From assembly GCA_002353555.1 (NCBI GenBank), contig DEJO01000011.1:10377-74376 (forward strand): a stretch of 64,000 bases of DNA. Reading direction: 5' to 3'. Source of the stretch: Prevotella sp. UBA2746. Lineage in GTDB: Bacteria; Bacteroidota; Bacteroidia; Bacteroidales; Bacteroidaceae. Positions 8,595 through 15,112 of the stretch are shown piece after piece (within the stretch, counting starts at the first letter, position 1; each line of letters begins with the position of its first letter). The notes under the pieces are model-generated. The model worked only from the letters and a program-made list of their open reading frames with translations, was not told where the DNA came from and did no database searches. A program made the position numbers and the translations under genes.

Positions 8595-9560
8595 ATGAAA
8601 AGAACGTTATTCTACAGCATCATTGTAGGATTATCAATACTGTTAACCGGCATGTCTTCTTGCTCAGGCGAGAAGAAGCCGGTTAACGGTAGAACAGACA
8701 CACCGACATCAGGGACGATTCAGTTCGTCTCTGATGAAAGTTTTAGTCCTGTCATGACTGAACTGGTCAACCAGTTCGAGTTTGTATATCCCAAAGCACA
8801 CCTTGAGCCGCTTTACACCGACGAGATTACCGGTTTTCAGATGATTAAAGACCTGAAGACATGTCTGTTCATCACGTCACGACCGCTCAAGGACAGCGAG
8901 GTGTCCTATCTGAAGACGAAACGGCAGTTGCCGCAAGTGTTCCCCATCGGATATGACGGGCTGGCACTCATCGTCAACAGACAGAACCAAGACACCTGTA
9001 TCACCGTCAAAGATGTGAAGCGCATCCTCTCAGGACAGGTGCAGAAGTGGAGCGAGATAGTACCCGGCTCCACTCGCGGAAACATCGAGGTGGTCTTCGA
9101 CAACAAGCAGTCGGCAACGCTACACTATGTCGTTGACTCCATCCTTGACGGGAAACCCATCAACAGCCCCAACGTGGTTGCTGCCAAGACCAGCAAGGAG
9201 GTCGTAGACTATGTCGACAAGACACCAAACGCCATCGGTGTCATCGGCTCAAACTGGCTGAATGACAAGCGCGACACCACCAACACCACCTTCAAGAAGA
9301 ATATCCACGTCATGTCTGTAACGGTGAAAGACAAGGCAACGCCCATGAACAGCTGGAAACCGTATCAGGCATACTTACTCGACGGACGCTATCCGTTTGT
9401 AAGAACACTATATGCTATCGTCGTAGACCCGCAGAAAGGATTACCCAACAGCTTCGGCAACTGGATTGCCGGACCCAAGGGACAGCTCATCATCTTCAAA
9501 GCTGGTCTCCTACCCTATCGCGGCGACATCATGATCAAGACGGTAAACGTGAAGAGGTGA
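8595..9560 (+). CDS. PstS-like phosphate-binding lipoprotein
   Basis: 321 residues. A lipoprotein signal peptide ends in a lipobox-like MSSC at residues 19-24, so the mature protein is probably anchored in a membrane facing the periplasm. The rest is a type II periplasmic binding protein of the PstS group: GTIQFVSDESF at the start of the domain, a mid-region IGYDGLALIVNRQN with DVKRILSGQVQKWSEI, and NAIGVIGSNW. It starts 4 nt after tonB, and no pst transporter genes are near. In Bacteroidetes this gene regularly accompanies exbB/exbD/tonB, and its real ligand there is not established, so phosphate is a family guess. Confidence 0.85.
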   Translation: MKRTLFYSIIVGLSILLTGMSSCSGEKKPVNGRTDTPTSGTIQFVSDESFSPVMTELVNQFEFVYPKAHLEPLYTDEITGFQMIKDLKTCLFITSRPLKDSEVSYLKTKRQLPQVFPIGYDGLALIVNRQNQDTCITVKDVKRILSGQVQKWSEIVPGSTRGNIEVVFDNKQSATLHYVVDSILDGKPINSPNVVAAKTSKEVVDYVDKTPNAIGVIGSNWLNDKRDTTNTTFKKNIHVMSVTVKDKATPMNSWKPYQAYLLDGRYPFVRTLYAIVVDPQKGLPNSFGNWIAGPKGQLIIFKAGLLPYRGDIMIKTVNVKR

Positions 9561-9669
9561 CCCCATAAAAATCCCACTTCGGCTTAAACCAAAAGGACAA
9601 ATCACCGTCCATAAGAATAAAAACAAAGAAATAACAATAACAAGTCAAATCAATAACAAAAAACAAGAG

Positions 9670-11079
9670 ATGATGAAAACAATGAAATATCTACTCGTAG
9701 GAGCACTGATGGGTATCTCTGTTTCTACAACGGCACAAGAAGTCGAGTTCAGCAAGGCACTCGCACCAATCGCACAAGAGTTGAAGGCCAACCCTGCCAA
9801 TGCAGAGAAGATGGCAAAGGACTACATCAAGGAGTACAAGAAGAATCCGGACGCTATCCTCTCACTCGGCAGCGCCTTCCTCACAGTAAAGAACTATGCC
9901 AAGGCCGACGAACTGGCAGAAATGGTACTGGAGCGCAACAAGAAGAACCCGAAGGCACAGGCTGAAGCCTACATCCTCAAGGGTGACATCGAGGCAGTGA
10001 AGGACCAGAGCGGCAACGGTGGCGGCGCAGCCTCCCACTATGCCACAGCCATGAGCCTCGACCCGAAGAACCCGCAGGGCTACATGCGCTATGCAGCCAT
10101 CTACCGTAAGATTAACCCCTCACTGGTAGAACAGACCTACAACGAACTGAAGAAGAACATCCCCGACTTCCCCATCGACGCTGAGGCAGGTCACTCTTTC
10201 TTCAGCGGCAACAAGTTCGACAAGGCTTTCGAAAACTACGCCAAGTGCGACATCAACCAGCTCGACGAAGGCAAGCTCGTAGAATATCTGGTCTCTGCCG
10301 TCCAGCTCAACAAGTATGCTGACGCCCTGAAGATTGCCGACTTCGGTGGTAAGAAGTTCTCCAAGAACGCCACCTTCGCACAGCTCGGTCTCTGGTCGGC
10401 AGTAGAGACGGAGAGCTTCCAGGCTGCTGAGGCGTACGCCAACCGCTACCTCGCCATGGAAGGCGAGAAGAACGCTACCGACCACACCTATCACGGCAAG
10501 GCTCTCGTAGGCTTGCAGCGCTACGAAGAGGCTATCGAGAAGTTCAACAAGGCTCTCGAAGCAAACCCCGAAGCTACCGAGCCGCTGGCACGCATCTCTG
10601 AGACCTACACCAAGATGGGACAGGAAGACAAGGCACTGGAGTACAGCGAGAAATACTTGGCTAAGAACAAGAACGCCAACATCCTCGACTATGCTAACCT
10701 GGCACAGATCTACGTCAACAAGGCTGAGAAGGGTGACAAGGTAGCCAACTACGAGAAGGCGCTCTCCATCTACGACCAGATGGTAACCAAGTTCCCCGAC
10801 TACGCATCATGGACCAACGGCATCGCTGCTGGCATCGCTGACAAGGCTGGCAAAGAAGACCTCGGTGCACAGTACAACCAGAAGATTGTAGACGAACTGG
10901 GTGGCAAGGAAAGCCTCAGCGACAACCAGAAAGGCTACCTCATGCAGGCTCTCCGCAAACTGGGCTACTACTACTGGGGCGAGAAGAACAACCTTGATGC
11001 GGCCAAGCCTTACTACGAGCAGCTCATCAAGCTCGACCCGAACGACAAGAATGCAAAGGCTGCCCTCGGCATCGAGTAA
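9670..11079 (+). CDS. Secreted TPR-repeat protein, last gene of the tonB operon
   Basis: 469 residues. A signal peptide (about 1-22, ending in TTAQE) is followed by helical repeats from about residue 30 to the end. Good TPR units are ADELAEMVLERNKKNPKAQAE, YEEAIEKFNKALEANPEA and AKPYYEQLIKLDPNDKNA. It is periplasmic or outer-membrane associated and likely a protein-interaction scaffold. The gene lies 109 nt behind the PstS-like gene with no obvious promoter between and is followed by the terminator at 11130. Several ATGs (9670, 9673, 9682) could start it; all give a good signal peptide. Its codon use is strongly biased (AAG for Lys, many GCT and AAC), suggesting high expression. Confidence 0.9.
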   Translation: MMKTMKYLLVGALMGISVSTTAQEVEFSKALAPIAQELKANPANAEKMAKDYIKEYKKNPDAILSLGSAFLTVKNYAKADELAEMVLERNKKNPKAQAEAYILKGDIEAVKDQSGNGGGAASHYATAMSLDPKNPQGYMRYAAIYRKINPSLVEQTYNELKKNIPDFPIDAEAGHSFFSGNKFDKAFENYAKCDINQLDEGKLVEYLVSAVQLNKYADALKIADFGGKKFSKNATFAQLGLWSAVETESFQAAEAYANRYLAMEGEKNATDHTYHGKALVGLQRYEEAIEKFNKALEANPEATEPLARISETYTKMGQEDKALEYSEKYLAKNKNANILDYANLAQIYVNKAEKGDKVANYEKALSIYDQMVTKFPDYASWTNGIAAGIADKAGKEDLGAQYNQKIVDELGGKESLSDNQKGYLMQALRKLGYYYWGEKNNLDAAKPYYEQLIKLDPNDKNAKAALGIE

Positions 11080-11129
11080 GACAACCTACAAAGTGCCTTC
11101 ATGACAAAGGCACGGCAAACAAACATAAT

Positions 11130-11169
11130 GAGGAGGTGAACACCATTCAAGGATGTTCACCTCCTCTTT
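11130..11169 (+). terminator. Rho-independent terminator of the exbB-tonB operon
   Basis: A perfect 13-bp stem (11130-11142 with 11154-11166) and an 11-nt loop, followed by TTT. It lies 50 nt after the TPR gene. Confidence 0.85.
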
Positions 11170-11222
11170 GCTTATAAGCCAAGACTTTTAAAATTGCTGC
11201 CATTGCTAAACAGGATAGACCA

Positions 11223-11262
11223 TCTAGCCCAACTAGAAAAACTAGCCAGACTAGAATAGCTT
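11223..11262. repeat. Degenerate 9-bp tandem repeat with CTAG core
   Basis: CTAG occurs at 11224, 11233, 11242 and 11251, exactly 9 bp apart, alternating CTAGCC and CTAGAA. It sits in the gene-free stretch between the operon terminator and the 22-bp array. The rest of 11170-11400 shows nothing that I can assign. Confidence 0.6.
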
Positions 11263-11408
11263 TAACATTAAACCATAGAACGTATGAGAACTAAAACGAA
11301 AACCCAAAGACAGCGCATGAGACAGTTGCTCATGCCCGTGATATTTTCATAGCTTCTATTTTTTATGTTGATGACTACCGTTCGCTGGTCCGCCTGCTAC
11401 CACACGCA

Positions 11409-11628
11409 GGTACTCGCAATACCAAACGTTGGTACTCGCAATACCAAACGTTGGTACTCGCAATACCAAACGTTGGTACTCACAATACCAAACGTTGGTA
11501 CTCGCAATACCAAGCGTTGGTACTCGCTGTACCAGGCGTTGGTACTCACAATACCAAACGTTGGTACTCGCAATACCAAGCGTTGGTACTCGCTGTACCA
11601 GGCGTTGGTACTCGCAGTACCAAACGCT
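11409..11628. repeat. 22-bp tandem repeat array, ten units
   Basis: Ten consecutive 22-bp units start GGTACTC and end in ACGTT or a close variant. Each junction can fold as TACCAA-ACG-TTGGTA, a 6-bp stem with 3-nt loop. Units 4-5-6 are repeated exactly as units 7-8-9, so a 66-bp higher-order repeat is present. The last unit has changes in both arms that keep pairing. The unit has no stop codons, so long ORFs run through it in several frames on both strands; I read these as artefacts. The array ends about 20 bp before the stop codon of the convergent gene at 11650. Confidence 0.95.
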
Positions 11629-11649
11629 GGTACCACTTTGGTACTGCCG

Positions 11650-12087
11650 CTACCCCAGGTCATACACCTGCTGATAGTCGCTGAACACGACGTTCCTGTC
11701 GTAGCCAAACTTCTCAAACAGGCGGCAGATCCACTCTTGCTGCTCCGGCATCAGCAGCCGTTCGCCACGCTTGTAGCGGTAGTAGGTGCCGTGACCGCCC
11801 AGGTAGTGCTCCATCTGCTGGCGCATCTCTGCCACATGCTTTTGCTTCACGTCGGCGAAGATGTTGCCGAAACCGCGGGCAGCCCTCACGAGACGCAGCT
11901 GGTAGAAATACTCACAAGCGCCGCCGTGCAAGGCATTGGGATATACCGCCATGCCACTTGTCTTCCGATCAGGCACCTGACGCCCCACCACGTAGCGCAT
12001 ACACTCCTCCTTCCGCGGACACCCTTCGTTGAAGCAGAGTGCCAACTGCGGAGAAACATCATTAAAATCAAATAAAGTTTGTTCCAT
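11650..12087 (-). CDS. Small uncharacterised Bacteroidales protein (DUF6078-like)
   Basis: 145 residues from the ATG at 12085-12087, chosen because upstream codons (to 12117) give an unlikely N-terminus. No signal peptide. A cluster of three cysteines near the N-terminus (CFNEGCPRKEEC, spacing C-x4-C-x5-C) and a further Cys in GGACEYFY suggest a metal or redox site. The C-terminal half is basic with RYKRGERLLMPEQQEWI and looks helical, possibly nucleic-acid binding. I recall similar proteins annotated DUF6078 in Prevotella; this is from memory. It is a single gene, with the 22-bp array directly behind its stop. No clear TAnnTTTG promoter is visible upstream. Confidence 0.7.
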   Translation of the reverse strand: MEQTLFDFNDVSPQLALCFNEGCPRKEECMRYVVGRQVPDRKTSGMAVYPNALHGGACEYFYQLRLVRAARGFGNIFADVKQKHVAEMRQQMEHYLGGHGTYYRYKRGERLLMPEQQEWICRLFEKFGYDRNVVFSDYQQVYDLG

Positions 12088-12240
12088 TGTAGTAAAGAAT
12101 TTAATATGGTAAAACATTAAAAAACAACCTTTTTCTGACTATAAAATTACTCATTTTTTGTCGGAAAACCAAATTTTTCACCCAAAAATACGTAAAAAAA
12201 ACTGTCAATTTCGTGTTAACAATCTGTTAAAACGCCCATT

Positions 12241-12312
12241 TTCTGCCACTTCTGCCACACTTCTGCCACACGTAACCGATTGATTATCAACGGATGTTGC
12301 AGATGTGGCAGA
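12241..12312. repeat. TTCTGCCAC direct repeats with inverted copy
   Basis: TTCTGCCAC occurs three times at 9-10 bp spacing (12241-12270). TCTGCCACA (12262-12270) is matched by the inverted TGTGGCAGA at 12304-12312, giving a possible 9-bp stem with a 33-nt loop. The surrounding gene-free stretch (12088-12499) is A/T-rich and otherwise holds only the -7 box at 12488. Confidence 0.6.
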
Positions 12313-12487
12313 TTTGCAGCACTTTTTTAATAACTTAATGTAGCGTGGTTTGCTGCAACACCCCAAGGAAAAAACCGATAAGAAGAAGCGCCAAAACGGG
12401 TGGCAGGAAGAGTGGTCATGACACCGTTTTTTGCTCATTTATAAATTTTTATGGGGACAACAGGCTGTAGTATCACGGAAAAAGTCG

Positions 12488-12495
12488 TAACTTTG
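12488..12495 (+). promoter_or_regulatory. Promoter -7 box directly before the AAA-like gene
   Basis: TAACTTTG ends only 4 nt before the ATG at 12500. Initiation 5-8 nt after the box would fall at or inside the start codon, suggesting a leaderless mRNA. No clear -33 box is seen. Confidence 0.55.
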
Positions 12496-12499
12496 TACC

Positions 12500-14050
12500 A
12501 TGAAACTACCTATCGGCATACAAGACTTTGAGAAAATCCGCACCGGCGGTTATCTCTACATAGACAAGACGGAGCTGGTATATCGCCTCGTCTCCGAGGG
12601 GTCGTATTACTTCCTCTCCCGTCCGCGCCGCTTCGGTAAGTCGTTGCTCATCTCTACGCTCAAGGCACTGTTCCTCGGCAAGCGCGAACTGTTCAAGGGC
12701 TTGGCTATAGACCAAAAGGAAGATTGGGACTGGGCTGTGCACCCCGTGCTGCACCTTGACCTGAACACCAACAAGTATGACAAGCCAGAGGTGCTGACAA
12801 AAAAACTGGACGATTCACTCCATGAATGGGAAAGCATTTATGATTGTGCCCGTTCAGACCTACCTTTAGGTATGCGCTTTGAAAAAGTCATCAAGGCTGC
12901 ATACGAAAAGACCGGCCTGCGCGTGGTCATACTCGTTGACGAATATGACAAACCGATGCTGCAAGCCATAGGCAGCAAGGAACTGCAGGACGAGTACCGC
13001 AGCACGCTGAAAGGATTCTACGGCGCGCTGAAGTCCATGGACGGCTGCATCAAGTTCGCCATGCTCACGGGCGTTACAAAGTTCGGCAAGGTCAGCGTCT
13101 TCAGCGACCTTAACAACCTGATTGACATCTCGATGTATCCTAAGTACCACGCCATCTGCGGCATCACGGAGCAGGAACTGCTCAGCGTATTCGACAAGCA
13201 GATAGATGAACTTGCGGCATACAACGGTATGGCACGCGAGGAGTGCATCGTCAGGCTGATGAAGATGTATGACGGCTACCACTTCAACGAATTTTCCAAG
13301 GAGGGCATATATAACCCCTTCAGCATATTAAACACGTTCAACAATTACATCTTCCGCAGCTACTGGTTTGAGACAGGCACGCCGTCATACCTCGTGGAAC
13401 TCTTGAAGCGTCACCACTATAACCTTGAAGAGATGGCTACGTCGGAGGTCACGGCAGACGTGCTGAACAGCATAGACGCTGAGTCTACCAACCCCATCCC
13501 CGTCATATACCAGAGCGGCTACCTCACCATCAAGGGCTACAAGGAGCGTTTCCAGAAATACATCCTCGGTTTCCCGAATGAGGAGGTGGAGGAAGGTTTC
13601 GTGAAATTCCTTGCACCGTTCTACCTTGACAACCGTGAGCAGCGGTCAGTATTCGACATAGAGAAATTCTCGGACGACGTGGAGGCAGGCAACATAGATC
13701 AGTTCCTCAACCGCCTGAAGTCACTCTTTGCCAGTGCACCATACGACAGTCTGAGGGGTGACAGGGAGAACCACTTCCAGAACATGATGTGGGTAGTATT
13801 CAAGATGATGGGGTTCTACTCGCATACAGAGTACCACACCAGTAACGGCCGCATAGACCTGCTGCTGGAGACACCGCAGTACCGCTACATCATGGAGTTT
13901 AAGCTCGACGGCACAGCCGAGGAAGCCCTACAGCAGATCAAGTCCAAGGACTATCCGCTGCAATACGAACAAGACACCAAGCAGACATTTTTAATAGGTG
14001 TCAACTTCTCCAAGGAGACCCGCACCATAGACAGGTGGGCGATGGAATGA
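12500..14050 (+). CDS. AAA-like ATPase with C-terminal PD-(D/E)XK nuclease domain (DUF1703 family)
   Basis: 516 residues, cytoplasmic. It begins with the family-typical MKLPIGIQDFEKIRTGGYLY, which fixes the start. An atypical P-loop follows in RPRRFGKSLL (about residues 41-50), and the Walker B-like segment VVILVDEYDKP is near 140. The C-terminal part (about 410-500) carries the PD-(D/E)XK signature: D in GRIDLLLE and E-x-K in YIMEFKLDG. Members are widespread, often in many copies, in Bacteroidetes and Firmicutes. Their role is not firmly known, though relation to mobile elements or DNA processing has been suggested. The gene stands alone and ends in a strong hairpin terminator. A 12-bp word (GTCATGACACCG) lies on both sides of it (12415-12426 and 14155-14166). 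Confidence 0.88.
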   Translation: MKLPIGIQDFEKIRTGGYLYIDKTELVYRLVSEGSYYFLSRPRRFGKSLLISTLKALFLGKRELFKGLAIDQKEDWDWAVHPVLHLDLNTNKYDKPEVLTKKLDDSLHEWESIYDCARSDLPLGMRFEKVIKAAYEKTGLRVVILVDEYDKPMLQAIGSKELQDEYRSTLKGFYGALKSMDGCIKFAMLTGVTKFGKVSVFSDLNNLIDISMYPKYHAICGITEQELLSVFDKQIDELAAYNGMAREECIVRLMKMYDGYHFNEFSKEGIYNPFSILNTFNNYIFRSYWFETGTPSYLVELLKRHHYNLEEMATSEVTADVLNSIDAESTNPIPVIYQSGYLTIKGYKERFQKYILGFPNEEVEEGFVKFLAPFYLDNREQRSVFDIEKFSDDVEAGNIDQFLNRLKSLFASAPYDSLRGDRENHFQNMMWVVFKMMGFYSHTEYHTSNGRIDLLLETPQYRYIMEFKLDGTAEEALQQIKSKDYPLQYEQDTKQTFLIGVNFSKETRTIDRWAME

Positions 14051-14132
14051 GACGGTCGGCGAAGAAAGGCATAGACATCAACCGCGGCAGGAAAATGGTT
14101 GTAAGATAATACAGATAACGCCATGAGATAGT

Positions 14133-14173
14133 AAAAAGCGGTGTCATGCAGACAGTCATGACACCGCTTTTTT
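14133..14173 (+). terminator. Rho-independent terminator after the AAA-like gene
   Basis: An 11-bp perfect stem (14138-14148 with 14157-14167) is extended by five A/T pairs, with an 8-nt loop and a run of T. Between here and 14416 I see no gene or clear structure. Confidence 0.85.
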
Positions 14174-14416
14174 GTTAAATAAGACCTATTGAAAAACTAA
14201 TACCTTCTGCAAGTCAAAAGAGCAGCACCCCTCGACCTTCGGTTGTTTGTTTCCTAAAGGGACTCAAGAAGCTTGCCCGATATCTGCCTTGGCGAGAAAA
14301 GGTCGGATAAGCTCAAACGTTTGATGGAATGCCGCAGCCACCGGAAATCGTCATTCGACCATCAAAAAAAAGAAGAGGAGATATGGTAAATGAAGAGAGA
14401 AACTAAATAGAAGCAC

Positions 14417-14443
14417 AAAAAAAGCGGCACCCGGAGGTACCGC
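14417..14443 (-). terminator. Terminator of the ferredoxin gene
   Basis: On the minus strand GCGGTACC and GGTGCCGC pair over 8 bp (14424-14443) with one G.U pair, followed by seven T (14423-14417). It lies 37 nt after the ferredoxin stop. Confidence 0.85.
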
Positions 14444-14479
14444 CTGTTGAATTTAATCAGTAAGTGTGAGCGTTGCCGA

Positions 14480-14647
14480 TTAGGGAAGGCTGATAGCCTC
14501 GTTCGGACAAACATCTGCACAAGTGCCGCACTCAGTGCAAGCATCCGGGTCGATAGAATAGATGTCGCCCTCAGAGATTGCTCCAGACGGACACTCATCG
14601 ATACATGTACCACATGCGATACAGTCATTGCTAATTACGTAAGCCAT
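14480..14647 (-). CDS. 2x[4Fe-4S] bacterial-type ferredoxin
   Basis: 55 residues. Two classical cluster motifs, CIACGTCIDECP and CTECGTCADVCP (both C-x2-C-x2-C-x3-C-P), are arranged as in clostridial ferredoxins. It is a small soluble electron carrier, cytoplasmic, probably serving pyruvate:ferredoxin oxidoreductase and similar enzymes of anaerobic metabolism. The start MAYVISNDC is the standard one; longer in-frame ATGs to 14740 would run into the promoter. It is monocistronic with its own promoter, a conspicuous inverted repeat at the transcription start and a good terminator. Confidence 0.95.
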   Translation of the reverse strand: MAYVISNDCIACGTCIDECPSGAISEGDIYSIDPDACTECGTCADVCPNEAISLP

Positions 14648-14719
14648 AATGTTTTCCTTTTTATTGTTAATAATGTTAATGTATAATTCTGTTCCTCCAT
14701 GCAGTTCTGCCATACAGAT

Positions 14720-14736
14720 ACCTACATTTTGTAGGT
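14720..14736. promoter_or_regulatory. 17-bp inverted repeat at the ferredoxin transcription start
   Basis: ACCTACA (14720-14726) and TGTAGGT (14730-14736) are perfect 7-bp arms around TTT. It abuts the -7 box, so it covers the predicted start site. It could be an operator or a 5'-end mRNA hairpin. Confidence 0.6.
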
Positions 14737-14737
14737 G

Positions 14738-14745
14738 CAAAGATA
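14738..14745 (-). promoter_or_regulatory. Ferredoxin promoter -7 box
   Basis: The minus strand reads TATCTTTG at 14745-14738. A TTTG at 14769-14772 is 23 nt upstream, longer than usual. Predicted leader is about 80 nt. Confidence 0.65.
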
Positions 14746-14827
14746 GATATTAATTTTTGAAATACCTACAAATGATGAGCAGTTTTTTTGCTATTTATAC
14801 ATTGTCAAATTAAGTGGAAGCCTACGT

Positions 14828-14865
14828 AGAGGGGGATGCCGCACCGTGGTGAAGCATCCCCCTCT
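14828..14865 (-). terminator. Hairpin terminator of the giant-A/small-A pair
   Basis: A perfect 12-bp stem (14828-14839 with 14854-14865) encloses CACC/GGTG, which can extend it. It lies 33 nt past the stop of the small gene. There is no T run, so the mode of termination is uncertain. Confidence 0.6.
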
Positions 14866-14898
14866 TCTCATATAGACATCAGCCAATACTCCTTGACA

Positions 14899-15111
14899 TC
14901 AGTAGCTGTCCGCACTATCCCATAGCTGAAACTTCTTGTAACCGCCATCGTCTGCCTCGTCTTCATCGAAGAACGAGCCACGGTTTTCACGACCGAGTTG
15001 TTCGTCATTGTAGCCAGAACCATCTACTACAATACCTTGCTGAATGGGCGAGTTTAACCTCACTTGCACAATCTCCGTAAGAGGAGTTTTATATACTGTT
15101 TTCTTTTCCAT
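14899..15111 (-). CDS. Small acidic protein A, partner of giant protein A
   Basis: 70 residues, not recognised. N-terminal part: KKTVYKTPLTEIVQVRLNSP, a short strand-like stretch. A Gly/Asn-rich middle is followed by the core GRENRGSFFDEDEADDGG and an aromatic/acidic end with FQLWDSADSY. No signal peptide, cysteines or membrane helix. It starts 1 nt after the stop codon of the giant gene (15113), so translation is probably coupled. The paralogue at 26939 follows the second giant gene in the same way; the two share K.VY..P.T.IVQ.RL.S and GRENRGSFFDE. Possible roles include chaperone, regulator, secreted peptide or substrate of a modifying enzyme. The sequence does not decide among them. Confidence 0.8.
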   Translation of the reverse strand: MEKKTVYKTPLTEIVQVRLNSPIQQGIVVDGSGYNDEQLGRENRGSFFDEDEADDGGYKKFQLWDSADSY

Positions 15112-15112
15112 A

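Noticed and set aside
11409..11628. 22-bp array considered as a CRISPR
   Set aside because: The units are contiguous without unique spacers, and no cas genes are present.
11365..12075. 236-codon plus-strand frame through the 22-bp array
   Set aside because: The repeat unit lacks stops in several frames, and the remainder is antisense to the Cys-containing small gene. The protein would be repeats of YQTLVLTIPNVG-like sequence without start signals.
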